Source: Magnetospirillum sp. SS-4 (GTDB taxonomy: Bacteria > Pseudomonadota > Alphaproteobacteria > Rhodospirillales > Magnetospirillaceae). Taken from it: 64,000 bases of DNA. The position numbers and the translations under genes are program-made. The notes under the pieces are model-generated. The model was not told where the DNA came from. It worked only from the letters and a program-made list of their open reading frames with translations, and did not search any database. The stretch covers positions 112,022 to 176,021 of the forward strand of contig NZ_CACVCH010000002.1 of assembly GCF_902729425.1 (NCBI RefSeq). Direction: 5' to 3'. Below are positions 35,550 through 47,525 of this stretch, one piece after another (position 1 is the first letter of the stretch; each line of letters begins with the position of its first letter).

Positions 35550-35812
35550 ATGGACGACCCGCGACTGAAGCGACTGATCTTCCGGGCCCACCACATGGGC
35601 TCCAACGAGAACGACCTGCTGTTCGGCGGCTTCGCCGAGCGTTATCTGGCCGGACTGACCGCCGAACAGGTCGACCGGTTCGAGACCCTGCTGGCCGAGA
35701 ACGACAACGACCTGTTCAACTGGATCACCGGCAAGGAACAGCCGCCGGCCGCCTTCGACCACGACGTCATGGCCCTGATCCGGCGCTACGTCCAGACCGA
35801 GGCCTCGCGCTC

Positions 35813-35816
<4 letters not shown>
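35550..35816 (+). CDS. sdhE: succinate dehydrogenase assembly factor SdhE
   Basis: An 88-residue Sdh5/SdhE-family helical protein that promotes covalent FAD attachment to succinate dehydrogenase subunit A. Family features LKRLIFRAHHMGSNENDLLFGGFAE..., LLAENDNDLFNWITG are visible (read in pieces). The usual RGxxE motif reads MGSNE here: Gly and Glu are kept but the leading Arg is Met, which is unusual. The stop overlaps the mfd start by four bases (TTGA), so the two are translationally coupled; that linkage is a known alphaproteobacterial arrangement. Confidence 0.9.
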
Positions 35817-39292
<3,476 letters not shown>

Positions 39293-39334
39293 GAAATATA
39301 GTATAGCCGCAAGCGTCAGGTTTTAGGATCGAGC

Positions 39335-40531
39335 ATGAAATACCCCACGCCCCCCACCGTCGTCTCCCTCGACGAAATTCTTCCCGAAGAGCCCCTGCTG
39401 ATGATGGGAGCCGGTCCGGTGCCGATTCCCCACAAGGTCGCCTACGCCAATTCCCTGGTCATCAATCACCTCGGCGATACCATGAACCGGGTGATCGAGC
39501 AGGTGAAGACCATGGCCCGCTATGTCTTCCAGACCGGCTCGGGGCATGTCATGGGGGTGGCCGGTCCCGCCTCGGCCGCCATGGAGATGGCCATCGCCAA
39601 TCTGGTGGAGCCGGGCACCAGGGTGCTGTCCATCTGCAACGGCCTGTTCAGCAAGCGTCTGGCCGAGATGGCCGAGCGGGTGGGCGGCGACGTGACCCGC
39701 TACGACGCGCCCGAAAAGCAGGGCGCCGAACCCGAAATCATCGAGGGGCTGCTGAAGACCGGCAAGTTCCGGGTCATCACCGTGGTGCAGGGCGAAACCT
39801 CCAGCACGGTGTGGAATCGCCGTCTGGTCGATATCTGCCGGCTGGGCAAGCGCTATGGCTGCCTCATGGTGGTCGATGCCGTCTGCACGTTGTCCACCAT
39901 GGAAATGGAAATGGACGAGTGGGGCGTCGACGCCATCATCACCGGCGGCCAGAAGGGGCTGTCCTCGATTCCCGGCGTGTCGCTGATCGCCTTTTCCGAG
40001 GATGCCTGGCGACATATCGAGAAGCGCAACTCGCCCATGGCCCATTGGTGCCTGGACGCCCGGCTGGCCGATAATTTCTGGAACAAGCACGCCTACCACT
40101 ACACCGCCCCGGTCTCGGGCATTTTGGCGCTGCACGAGGCGCTGCGGCTGATCGGCGAGGAAACCCTGCCCGGCCGGTTCCGCCGCCATGCCATCTGTTC
40201 GGCGGCGCTTCAGGGCGGCATCGAGGCCATGGGGCTGGAATTGCTGATCGCCCCCGAATGGCGCCTCGCCTCGGTGGTGGGCATCACGGTGCCCGACGGC
40301 GTTTCCGCCGACGAGGTGCGCCACGTCATGAATTCGGTGCACAAGGTCGAAATCGCCGGCGCCTTCGGCCTCAACATCCTGCGCATCGGCCAGATGGGCG
40401 AGCAGAGCCGCACCCACAACATCTTCCGCACCCTGCACGCGCTCGGCACCGCCATGCGGGTTCGGGGCGGCAAGGTCGATCTGCCCGCCGGCATGGCCGA
40501 ACTGGAGCGGGTTCTGGCCTCGGGAGGGTAG
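39335..40531 (+). CDS. class V PLP aminotransferase (alanine/serine-glyoxylate or pyridoxamine-pyruvate type)
   Basis: A 398-residue fold-type I PLP enzyme of the AGT/SGAT group. Motifs: MMGAGPVPIP at the N-terminus, TGSGHVMGVAGPASAAME (cofactor phosphate loop), VQGETSSTVWNRRL, VVDAVCTLSTM (Asp to pyridine N) and the Schiff-base lysine in TGGQKGLSSIPG. The lysine context resembles serine/alanine-glyoxylate aminotransferases and also pyridoxamine-pyruvate aminotransferase; sequence alone does not settle which. No partner gene nearby. ATG is preceded by a TTTTAGGATCGAGC leader with a weak ribosome site. Confidence 0.85.
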   Translation: MKYPTPPTVVSLDEILPEEPLLMMGAGPVPIPHKVAYANSLVINHLGDTMNRVIEQVKTMARYVFQTGSGHVMGVAGPASAAMEMAIANLVEPGTRVLSICNGLFSKRLAEMAERVGGDVTRYDAPEKQGAEPEIIEGLLKTGKFRVITVVQGETSSTVWNRRLVDICRLGKRYGCLMVVDAVCTLSTMEMEMDEWGVDAIITGGQKGLSSIPGVSLIAFSEDAWRHIEKRNSPMAHWCLDARLADNFWNKHAYHYTAPVSGILALHEALRLIGEETLPGRFRRHAICSAALQGGIEAMGLELLIAPEWRLASVVGITVPDGVSADEVRHVMNSVHKVEIAGAFGLNILRIGQMGEQSRTHNIFRTLHALGTAMRVRGGKVDLPAGMAELERVLASGG

Positions 40532-40541
40532 GGGGAAGACC

Positions 40542-40566
40542 GGGACGAGCCTGACGTCCCCCCTTT
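40542..40566 (+). terminator. candidate terminator after the aminotransferase gene
   Basis: A 6-bp GC stem GGGACG (40542-40547)/CGTCCC (40555-40560) with a 7-base loop is followed by CCCTTT. It begins ten bases after the stop codon. The T-run is short, so termination efficiency is uncertain. Confidence 0.4.
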
Positions 40567-40621
40567 GGCGACGTGGTGGTTTGTGTCAGGATGCCAGGGC
40601 ATTGGAGGGGGAGTCGCGACC

Positions 40622-41032
40622 ATGCAGAGCATCCCGAATCTGGAACAGGTTCTTGCCGGCCATGCCCGGTGGCTTGGTGGCGACGGAAGTGGCGTTCGGG
40701 CCAAGCTCGATCATGCCGATCTGGTCGGTGCCGACCTGCGCGGCCGCGACCTGCGCTCGATCTCGTTCCGCGAGGCCGATCTCAGGAATGCCGATCTTGC
40801 CGGAGCCAATCTCCAGGACTGTAATCTCAGCGGCGCCGACCTGCGTGGCGCCAATCTCGACCGGGCCGTGCTTAACGAGGCCGACCTGTCCCACGCCGAC
40901 CTGCGCGGCGCCCATCTGGAGGGCGCCGATCTCGACGGGGCCGACATCTGGCGCGCCAATCTCTATGGGGCGGTGATCAGCCCGGAGAAACTGCACCGCG
41001 TGCTGGGCTGCGCCATGCCCGCAACCAACTGA
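40622..41032 (+). CDS. pentapeptide-repeat protein
   Basis: A 136-residue protein whose residues about 29-118 are some 18 consecutive A(D/N)LXX pentapeptides (HADLV, GADLR, EADLR, NADLA, GANLQ and so on), predicting a compact right-handed quadrilateral beta-helix of four to five coils. A short N-terminal helix and a C-terminal cap (SPEKLHRVLGC) flank it. Some family members mimic DNA and protect gyrase (Qnr/MfpA), but most have no known role and nothing here singles that out. Start at MQSIPNLEQ, preceded by GGAGGGGGAG. Followed 13 bases later by the GH17-like gene. Confidence 0.85.
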   Translation: MQSIPNLEQVLAGHARWLGGDGSGVRAKLDHADLVGADLRGRDLRSISFREADLRNADLAGANLQDCNLSGADLRGANLDRAVLNEADLSHADLRGAHLEGADLDGADIWRANLYGAVISPEKLHRVLGCAMPATN

Positions 41033-41045
41033 GTCCGCATTCCCC

Positions 41046-42731
41046 ATGACCCGATTTCGCGCGTTGCTGTTCATCACCCTGCTGGGCGTGGCCAATGTCG
41101 CCGGTTGGTGGTGGTTCAACCGGCCGATTCCGGTGGAACTATCGTTCGACGAACCGTTTCCATCGGTATCGTTTGCGCCCTTCCGTCGCGGCCAAAGCCC
41201 CATCACCAAGGTGTTCCCGCCGCCGGAACAGATCGTCGAGGATATGGAAAGCCTGGTGGGCGTCACCCGCGGCGTTCGCACCTATACCAGCCAGGAAGGC
41301 ATGGACGTGGTGCCGGCGGTGGCCGGACGGCTGGGGCTGGAGGTCACCCATTCCGCATGGCTGGGACGCAAGGCCGAGAACAACGACCTTGAGGTCGAGG
41401 CGCTGATCCGGGCCGCCAACCGCCATCCCGACAGCATCCGCCGGGTCATCGTCGGCAACGAGGTGCTGCTGCGCCAGGATCTGACCGCCGACCAACTGGC
41501 CGCCCATATCCGCCGGGTCAAGGCGGCGGTAAAGCAGCCGGTGTCCTATGCCGATGTCTGGGCTTTCTGGTTGAAGAACCCCCAACTGGCCCAGGAGGTG
41601 GATTTCATCACCATCCACATCCTGCCCTATTGGGAGGACGAGCCGGTGGGCGTCGACGGCGCCGCCGAATATCTGGTGAAGATCTACCGTCGCGTGGCCG
41701 AGGCCTTTCCCGGCAAGCCGATCCTGATCGGCGAGGCCGGCTGGCCGACCCGTGGCCGTTCGCGCGGGCCGGCGGTGGCCAGCATGGAGAACGGCGCCCG
41801 CTTCGTCCGCACCCTGGCGCGCGTTTCCAGGGAAAACGGATTTGACTATAACGTGGTCGAGGCTTTCGACCAGCCATGGAAGGCCCAGCTGGAAGGAACC
41901 GTCGGCGCCTATTGGGGGGTGGTCGACGCCCAGCGCCGGGTCAAGTTCGCCATGTCCGGCCCGGTTCACCCCAATCCGTCCTGGGCCTGGCACGGCGCCA
42001 TCGCCACCATTCTCGGCGCCGGCGCCGCCCTGGTCTTCCTGCGCCGGCCGGAACGCTATGCCGCCGCCGCCGGACTGGCCGTCACCATTCTGGCCCAGCT
42101 GGCCGCCACCTTGGTGGTGTGGCAGGCGATCCATGCCCAGGCGCTGGCCTACGATACCCCAGGCGATGTCTGGGCCTGGGTCCGTATCGCGTTGCATGCC
42201 ACCCTGGCGGTGGTGGTGGTCCGGGCCGCCGGCCGGAGTTTCCGCACCGATGCCGCCCCAGTCATGGCCGGCTGGAGCGAGCGGCTGATGCCGCTCTACG
42301 CCTTCTCGGCCATCTGCGTCACGGCGCTGCTGCTGTTCAACGGCCGCTACCGCGATATTCCACCGGCCGATTTCCTGATGCCCTGCGTCGGCGTCACCGC
42401 CTTTGCCCTGGCCCGCATGGCGGTGCTCTCCCTGTCGTGGCGCGACGCCTTCGCGGTTGGACGCCTGTTCGGCCAGCCCGGCCCCGGCGGCGTGGCTCCC
42501 ATTCCAGGGCTTGCCGTCGGATTGATGCTTTCGGTGGTCGCGGCGCCGATGTCGGAAGCGTGGGCGCTGGCCCGCGGCGAGGATTTCATCCAGTTCCACC
42601 CCGCTTTTTCCGACCAGTTTCCCCTGCTGGTCCGGGCCTTGTGGGAGAATGCCGAGATGGTGACCTGGACGGTCATGCTGGCGGTGATGGCGATACCGTT
42701 CCTGGCGGAATGGCGGCGGTCGGAACGATGA
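41046..42731 (+). CDS. GH17-like beta-1,3-glucan-active membrane protein
   Basis: A 561-residue protein with an N-terminal signal anchor (LLFITLLGVANVAGWWWF), a periplasmic glycoside hydrolase family 17-like domain (about 35-310) and about five to six C-terminal membrane helices (about 320-550). The acid/base glutamate is in VGNEVL and the nucleophile glutamate in IGEAGWPT, so catalysis is plausible. GH17-like domains in proteobacteria accompany beta-1,3-glucan synthases and can act as glucanosyltransferases. No synthase is next to it; it is followed directly by an FkbM methyltransferase gene. Substrate inferred from the family. Confidence 0.82.
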   Translation: MTRFRALLFITLLGVANVAGWWWFNRPIPVELSFDEPFPSVSFAPFRRGQSPITKVFPPPEQIVEDMESLVGVTRGVRTYTSQEGMDVVPAVAGRLGLEVTHSAWLGRKAENNDLEVEALIRAANRHPDSIRRVIVGNEVLLRQDLTADQLAAHIRRVKAAVKQPVSYADVWAFWLKNPQLAQEVDFITIHILPYWEDEPVGVDGAAEYLVKIYRRVAEAFPGKPILIGEAGWPTRGRSRGPAVASMENGARFVRTLARVSRENGFDYNVVEAFDQPWKAQLEGTVGAYWGVVDAQRRVKFAMSGPVHPNPSWAWHGAIATILGAGAALVFLRRPERYAAAAGLAVTILAQLAATLVVWQAIHAQALAYDTPGDVWAWVRIALHATLAVVVVRAAGRSFRTDAAPVMAGWSERLMPLYAFSAICVTALLLFNGRYRDIPPADFLMPCVGVTAFALARMAVLSLSWRDAFAVGRLFGQPGPGGVAPIPGLAVGLMLSVVAAPMSEAWALARGEDFIQFHPAFSDQFPLLVRALWENAEMVTWTVMLAVMAIPFLAEWRRSER

Positions 42732-42732
42732 C

Positions 42733-43542
42733 ATGACCTCGATTCAGGCGATGTTGCCCGATTGCCTGGGATTCTGCCAAAGCCGCCACGGCCCCATGGT
42801 GTTCCCCACCGGCGACGCCTATGTCGGCCGCTCGCTGGCCGAGTATCACGAATATTCCCAGGGCGAGGTTGATCTGTTCCGCCTGCTGCTGCGGCCGGGA
42901 GACGGCGTGGTGGAGGCCGGCGCCAATATCGGGGCGCTGACCTTGCCGCTGGCGCGTCTGGTGGGACCACGGGGCCAGGTCCTGGCGTTCGAGCCGCAGC
43001 GAAGCGTTCATGCCGTCCTGACCACCAACCTCACCCTCAACGGACAGGAGCAGGTCCGGGCCGAGCGGGTCGCCCTGGCGGCCGCGCCGGGCGAGATCAC
43101 GGTGCCTGTCCTGCCCCTGGCCGCCATCGCCAATTTCGGCGGAGTCTCGGTGGGCGGCGAAGGGGGAGAGGCCTGTCCGGTCCGGACCCTGGATTCCTAT
43201 GGCCTTGCCTCGCTTCGTCTGATCAAGATGGACGTGGAGGGGGCGGAGGGCGAGGTCATCGCCGGCGCCGTCGAAACCATCCGCCGGCTGCGTCCGGTTC
43301 TCTATGTCGAGAACGACCGGATGGACAAGTCGGCGGCGTTGATCGCCGCCATCCTTGGCCTGGGCTACCGGCTGTGGTGGCATGTGGTGCCGCTGTTCAA
43401 TCCCGGAAATTTCCGCGGCAATGCCGACAACGTGTTCGGCATCCTGGCGTCGAAGAACATGCTGTGCCTTCCCGCCGAATGGGAAGGCGATGTGCCGAGA
43501 GCGGGGGAAATCCTGTCACCCGGCGCGCCGCATCCGTTCTGA
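42733..43542 (+). CDS. FkbM-family SAM methyltransferase
   Basis: A 269-residue methyltransferase of the FkbM family. The SAM-binding site reads VVEAGANIGALTLPLA, followed by VLAFEPQRSV and the family's KMDVEGAEGEVI. FkbM enzymes O-methylate glycans, lipids or natural products. The start is one base after the stop of the GH17-like gene, so the pair is likely co-expressed and the acceptor may be a glucan, though this is only contextual. Ends with a convergent hairpin before sodB. Confidence 0.9.
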   Translation: MTSIQAMLPDCLGFCQSRHGPMVFPTGDAYVGRSLAEYHEYSQGEVDLFRLLLRPGDGVVEAGANIGALTLPLARLVGPRGQVLAFEPQRSVHAVLTTNLTLNGQEQVRAERVALAAAPGEITVPVLPLAAIANFGGVSVGGEGGEACPVRTLDSYGLASLRLIKMDVEGAEGEVIAGAVETIRRLRPVLYVENDRMDKSAALIAAILGLGYRLWWHVVPLFNPGNFRGNADNVFGILASKNMLCLPAEWEGDVPRAGEILSPGAPHPF

Positions 43543-43554
43543 TCGAGGGGGATC

Positions 43555-43580
43555 GGGCGGCCTTCTCGCGAAAGCCGCCC
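43555..43580. terminator. bidirectional hairpin between FkbM gene and sodB
   Basis: GGGCGGC (43555-43561) and GCCGCCC (43574-43580) form a perfect 7-bp stem with a 12-base loop in the 63-base convergent gap. No long T-run follows on either side, so it may work as a shared weak terminator. Confidence 0.5.
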
Positions 43581-43605
43581 CCCATGCGTCGCCCGTTGGG
43601 CGTCC

Positions 43606-44202
43606 TCAGCCGAGATTGGCCTCGACGAAATCCCAGTTCACCAGATTGTCCAGGAAGCACTGGACGAAATCGGGGCGGCGGTTCTGCCAGTCCAAGTAAT
43701 AGGCGTGCTCCCACACGTCGACGGTCAGCAGCGCCTTCTGCCCATGGGCCATGGGCAGATCGGCGTTGGCGGTCTTGGTGATCTTCAGCTTGCCGTTTTC
43801 TTCCACCAGCCAGGCCCAGCCCGAGCCGAACTGGGTCACGGCGGCGTTCTTGAAATCGTCCTTGAACTTATCGAAGCCGCCAAGGTCGGAGTCGATACGG
43901 GCCAGCAGCTTGGCGCCGGGCTTGCCGCCGCCGCCCTTCTTCAGGCAGTTCCAGAAGAAGGTATGGTTCCACACCTGGGCGGCGTTGTTGAAGACGCCCT
44001 GCTTGGCGGGCAGGTCGGCGGCGGCGGCCTTGATCACCTCTTCCAGCGACCTGGACGCCAGATCGGTGTCCTTGGTGAGGTTGTTGAGGTTGGTGACGTA
44101 GGCGGCATGATGCTTGCCGTGATGAAACTCGAAGGTGCGGGCCGAGATGTGCGGCTCCAGCGCGTCGATGGCGAAGGGAAGGGCAGGAAGCTCGAAAGCC
44201 AT
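43606..44202 (-). CDS. sodB: iron superoxide dismutase
   Basis: A 198-residue Fe/Mn-family superoxide dismutase. Metal ligands are the histidine in FEFHHGKHHAAYV, the histidine in VWNHTFFWN and Asp/His in TVDVWEHAYYLDW. FNNAAQVWNH (active-site Gln in the N-terminal position) marks the iron type. No signal peptide, so cytoplasmic. The GGTGAG ribosome site precedes ATG at 44202; a longer open frame upstream has no family similarity. Confidence 0.97.
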   Translation of the reverse strand: MAFELPALPFAIDALEPHISARTFEFHHGKHHAAYVTNLNNLTKDTDLASRSLEEVIKAAAADLPAKQGVFNNAAQVWNHTFFWNCLKKGGGGKPGAKLLARIDSDLGGFDKFKDDFKNAAVTQFGSGWAWLVEENGKLKITKTANADLPMAHGQKALLTVDVWEHAYYLDWQNRRPDFVQCFLDNLVNWDFVEANLG

Positions 44203-44221
44203 GGTCTCACCTCTCATTGGC

Positions 44222-44234
44222 CGGGATAATCCCG
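44222..44234. promoter_or_regulatory. perfect dyad in the sodB leader
   Basis: CGGGATAATCCCG is a perfect 13-base palindrome (one central base) located 20 bases upstream of the sodB start codon. Its position between promoter region and ribosome site suits a repressor operator or a small mRNA stem; the binding protein is unknown. Confidence 0.35.
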
Positions 44235-44299
44235 AGTTAATTGGAACATATCTAAAATGATACGGGGAAGATAGGCATTCGCGGACCGGATGTGAAGTC

Positions 44300-45514
44300 C
44301 TATCGAGCGAATGCCAGCGTCTTGCGGCCCAGCGCCAGCCGGGCGGCGCCGAGTCCGCTGGAAATCGCCGCCTCGATGGTACAGGGCCAGGGCGACGCGA
44401 TCCAGTCTCCGGCCAGGGTGATGGCGGGATAGGGAGTCGACGGCCCCGGCCGGCGGGCGATGGTGAGCGCGTCATGGGCCAGGGTGGCGCGGCGTTCCTT
44501 CATGATGCGAAACGGCGGCACGGCGGCGGCCGGCTGGCCGATGGCGCGGGAAGCCTCGGCCCACAGCAGGGCCGCGATGTCGTCGTTGGCACATTCCGCC
44601 AGACGTCCCGCCGCCGACACCGTCACCGACAGCACATCGCCGCGGGTGAACAGCCAGTGGCCGGCGGCATTGGCCAGTCCGAGGAAATGCGATTCGCCCG
44701 GCAGAACCGCCGGCCGGTCCAGCCGGAAATGGGCGTTGACGATGGGGCGGGTCGGCATGTCGCGGCCAAGGCCGGGCAGAATGCCCTCCAGATTCCAGGG
44801 CGGCAGGGCCAGGATGACGCGGTCTTCCGGTGCCAGGGACACGGTCGCGTCGTCGAAGCCCAGGCTGTCTTGCGACACCGTCAGCAGCCGGCGGCGGAAG
44901 TTGATCTCGGCGCCGAACATGCCCAGCGTCGCCAGGGCCGGCGCCACCAGAGCCGCCGACAATCCCAGGGGAAAGGTCCAGGGAATCAGGGCGGCGCTGC
45001 CCCCCAGCAGGGCTCGGCGCATGGTCCAGGCGAACATGCGGGCGGAGGCCTCGTCGGGCGAGGTGTTGAGGATGGCCTCGCACAGCGGCAGCCACAGCCG
45101 GGCGAAGGAAGGAGATCGTCCCAGCCGTCCGGCCACGGTCTGGTGGCGCGATACCCACGGCATCCCCAGGGCCGAGACGATCTCGCCGATTCCGGCCGGC
45201 AGCCGGTCGGGCGTTACCATCCAGCGGGCGCCGCTGGCCATGTCCATGAATGGAAAGCAGGGCGGGGCCGCCTGCATGGCTTCCAACCCGCCGGTGGCGG
45301 CGGCGTAGGCCAGGGTGACGCGATTGGCGCCCAGCACCAGATGGCTGCCGTTGTCGATCACCCGTTCCAGCCGGTCGTCACGAAAGGAGCGGCAGCGTCC
45401 GCCGGCATGGCCGGCCGCCTCGTGCATCACCACTCGGCTTCCCGCCCTGGCGGCGGCAACCGCCGCGGCGAGACCGGCCAGTCCGGCGCCGACGATGTGA
45501 AGGGTTCCGGTCAT
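44300..45514 (-). CDS. hpnE: hydroxysqualene dehydroxylase HpnE
   Basis: A 404-residue FAD amine-oxidase-fold enzyme. The dinucleotide-binding motif VGAGLAGLAAAVAAARAG sits at the N-terminus, followed by HAGGRCRSFRD (second FAD loop) and DNGSHLVLGAN; the C-terminal FAD motif is TLAGDWIASPWPCTIEAAISSG. It matches HpnE, which reduces hydroxysqualene to squalene in the HpnCDE hopanoid route. The start at MTGTLHIVGAG was chosen because the longer upstream frame overlaps hpnC out of frame. Eight bases downstream of hpnC. Confidence 0.92.
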   Translation of the reverse strand: MTGTLHIVGAGLAGLAAAVAAARAGSRVVMHEAAGHAGGRCRSFRDDRLERVIDNGSHLVLGANRVTLAYAAATGGLEAMQAAPPCFPFMDMASGARWMVTPDRLPAGIGEIVSALGMPWVSRHQTVAGRLGRSPSFARLWLPLCEAILNTSPDEASARMFAWTMRRALLGGSAALIPWTFPLGLSAALVAPALATLGMFGAEINFRRRLLTVSQDSLGFDDATVSLAPEDRVILALPPWNLEGILPGLGRDMPTRPIVNAHFRLDRPAVLPGESHFLGLANAAGHWLFTRGDVLSVTVSAAGRLAECANDDIAALLWAEASRAIGQPAAAVPPFRIMKERRATLAHDALTIARRPGPSTPYPAITLAGDWIASPWPCTIEAAISSGLGAARLALGRKTLAFAR

Positions 45515-45522
45515 GGACGACC

Positions 45523-46368
45523 TCACGCCGTCAGGCCGCGAATAATGCCGGAAACCAGGATGTTCGCCTTGTCCATGCGGCCAAGCGCCACCCGTCCGGC
45601 CAGGGGATCGCCCTTGCGCAACAGCCGCGACAGCCGCTCCGCCACCCGCAAGGTGATGGCGGTCTGAAGTTTGAGGCGGGTATCCCTGATCAGGCCGGGC
45701 AGGGGGGTGGCCAGCCGGATCAGCCCGTCCGTGGCGTCCAGCGTGCGGGCGATGACGGCGCGCAATTGCGGAGTCGAAGCCTCGCGCTCCAGCATGTCGA
45801 GGCTCATTCCCGCGGCCTGCATCCAATCCCGGGGAAGGTAGACCCGCTTCAGTTCCAGATAGTCCTTGCCGCAATCCTGAAGGTGGTTGAGCACCTGAAG
45901 CGCGGCGCACAGCGCGTCGGCGGGCGGGAAGGTGTCGTGGGATTCCCCGTGCAGATCCAGGAGGAAACGCCCCACCGGCGCCGCCGAATGATCGCAATAG
46001 GCCATCAGGTCGGCCCAGTCGGCGCAATGGTCGCGGACCGAATCGCGGCGAAACGCCGGCAGCAGGCGCGAAGCATGCCCGATCAGGGCGGGGTCGCCGC
46101 CGACCGCTCGGCGGTAGCGAACGGCCAAGGCCACTTCCGGCGTGTCCTCGCCCCCCATCAGGGCCGCATCCAGCCGGTCGAGCCGCGCCACCTTGTCCTC
46201 GGGCGCGAGATCGGTGGAATCAGCGATGTCGTCGGCGTGCCGGGCGAAATGGTAATAGGCCATGATGGTGGCGCGCTTGGAGGCGGCCAGCAGCAGCGAG
46301 GCGACCGGAAAGTTCTCCTGCCCGGCGGTCTTGCTGGCGGCGCGCGGCGCGGCGGCGGCGCTGGACAC
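45523..46368 (-). CDS. hpnC: squalene synthase HpnC (hydroxysqualene synthase)
   Basis: A 281-residue head-to-head prenyl synthase. QENFPVASLLL and YYHFARHADDIADS (first aspartate-rich motif) and LQDCGKDYLELKRVYLP (second) are typical of HpnC, which converts presqualene diphosphate to hydroxysqualene. I chose a GTG start at 46368 because GGGAG lies five bases upstream; an ATG at 46419 or 46455 would extend into the divergent gene region without a ribosome site. hpnE follows immediately; hpnD, which should make presqualene diphosphate, is absent from this locus. Confidence 0.9.
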   Translation of the reverse strand: MSSAAAAPRAASKTAGQENFPVASLLLAASKRATIMAYYHFARHADDIADSTDLAPEDKVARLDRLDAALMGGEDTPEVALAVRYRRAVGGDPALIGHASRLLPAFRRDSVRDHCADWADLMAYCDHSAAPVGRFLLDLHGESHDTFPPADALCAALQVLNHLQDCGKDYLELKRVYLPRDWMQAAGMSLDMLEREASTPQLRAVIARTLDATDGLIRLATPLPGLIRDTRLKLQTAITLRVAERLSRLLRKGDPLAGRVALGRMDKANILVSGIIRGLTA

Positions 46369-46446
46369 GGCAACTCCCTGCTGTTGGAGGATTGATCGGG
46401 AAGGGCCTATATATGCCATGTCCTCCCCCGGAGAAACAGGACCTTG

Positions 46447-47289
46447 ATGCCCCATTCCCCCGACCTGACCGATGCCGCCCGCCTAGTGCGGGATTTCGAC
46501 CGGGACCGTTTCGTCACCGCATTGTTCGCCCCCCCGGACCGGCGGGAGGAACTGATGCTGCTCTATGCCTTCAATGTGGAGATCGCCCGGGTGAGGGAAA
46601 GCGTGCGCGAGCCCATGGCCGGCATGATCCGCCTCCAGTGGTGGCGCGACACCCTGGCCGCCGCCGTTGGGGATGGCGGCCACCACCACTCGGTGGCCGC
46701 ACCCTTGACGGCGCTGATCCGCCGTCTCGACCTGCCGCCGGGGGAGTTCGAGCGTTTGCTGCTGGCGCGCGAGCGCGACCTCGACGCCGAGGGACCGCCC
46801 GACATGGACGCCGTCCTGTCCTATGCCGAGGAGTCTTCGTCCGTGCTGACCGGGCTGGCGCTGAGAGTGCTGGGCGCCAACGCCGAGGCGGACCACGTCG
46901 CCGGGCGGCATGTGGGCATCGCCTGGGCATTGGTCGGACAGCTCCGTGCCCTGGGCTTTCACCTGTCAATCGGAAGATTGACGCTGCCGGAAACCATCCT
47001 GCGCGAGACTGGAACCGACGGACAGGCGGTGCGGGATGGCCGCGCATCCCCCCAGGCGCTGGCTAGGACGGCCCGGGTCATGGCCGCCGTCGCACGCGAC
47101 CACCTGGACAAGGCCAGGTCGGTCGCGCTATCCAGGACGGCGTTGCCGGCCCTGCTGCCGGCAATTCTGGCCGATGGCTATCTCGATGCCCTGGCCGGGG
47201 TGGATTGCAACCCGTTTCATCCCGCGTTCCAGCGGGTGCGCACCCGCCCCCTGGCCCTGGCCTGGGCCAATCTGCGGGGGCGAATCTGA
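46447..47289 (+). CDS. NDUFAF6-like squalene/phytoene synthase-fold protein
   Basis: A 280-residue protein of the squalene/phytoene synthase superfamily, but of the alphaproteobacterial/mitochondrial NDUFAF6 branch. The first aspartate-rich motif is replaced by NVEIARVRESVREPMAG followed by the conserved IRLQWWRDTL, and no second DxxxD is visible, so prenyl-diphosphate catalysis is unlikely. The human homologue helps assemble respiratory complex I. Divergent from hpnC with a 78-base gap. Elsewhere in alphaproteobacteria this gene often follows secDF-DUF498; here it is about 28 kb away. Confidence 0.85.
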   Translation: MPHSPDLTDAARLVRDFDRDRFVTALFAPPDRREELMLLYAFNVEIARVRESVREPMAGMIRLQWWRDTLAAAVGDGGHHHSVAAPLTALIRRLDLPPGEFERLLLARERDLDAEGPPDMDAVLSYAEESSSVLTGLALRVLGANAEADHVAGRHVGIAWALVGQLRALGFHLSIGRLTLPETILRETGTDGQAVRDGRASPQALARTARVMAAVARDHLDKARSVALSRTALPALLPAILADGYLDALAGVDCNPFHPAFQRVRTRPLALAWANLRGRI

Positions 47290-47401
47290 TATCATGCCGC
47301 ATTCGTAACAATAACGTTCCGCATTGGTAACATTATCTGGCCGGGGTGTCGCCCTGGAACCGGTCTCTCTGATCGCAGGTTGATCTTCATCCACAGTATT
47401 A

Positions 47402-47429
47402 TTGACAACACGCCCCAATTACGTAATTT
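47402..47429 (+). promoter_or_regulatory. candidate sigma70 promoter of the second MCP gene
   Basis: TTGACA (47402-47407) and TAATTT (47424-47429) are spaced by 16 bases, in an AT-rich stretch 97 bases upstream of the MCP start. The 236-base gap before the gene also holds two similar CATTSGTAACA-type elements (around 47299 and 47322), possibly a repeated operator. Confidence 0.45.
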
Positions 47430-47525
47430 GGTACCATAATATTGTTTTTAGGAACTCGACGCTTCGGCCGCTTCCCGGGGGGAGGCTGGCGCGGCTTTGG
47501 GGAATCCTGGCAGGCGGGGGGCACC

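Noticed and set aside
45515..46027. Upstream extension of hpnE
   Set aside because: The frame is open but overlaps hpnC in another frame and has no similarity to HpnE; the FAD-binding N-terminus begins at 45514.
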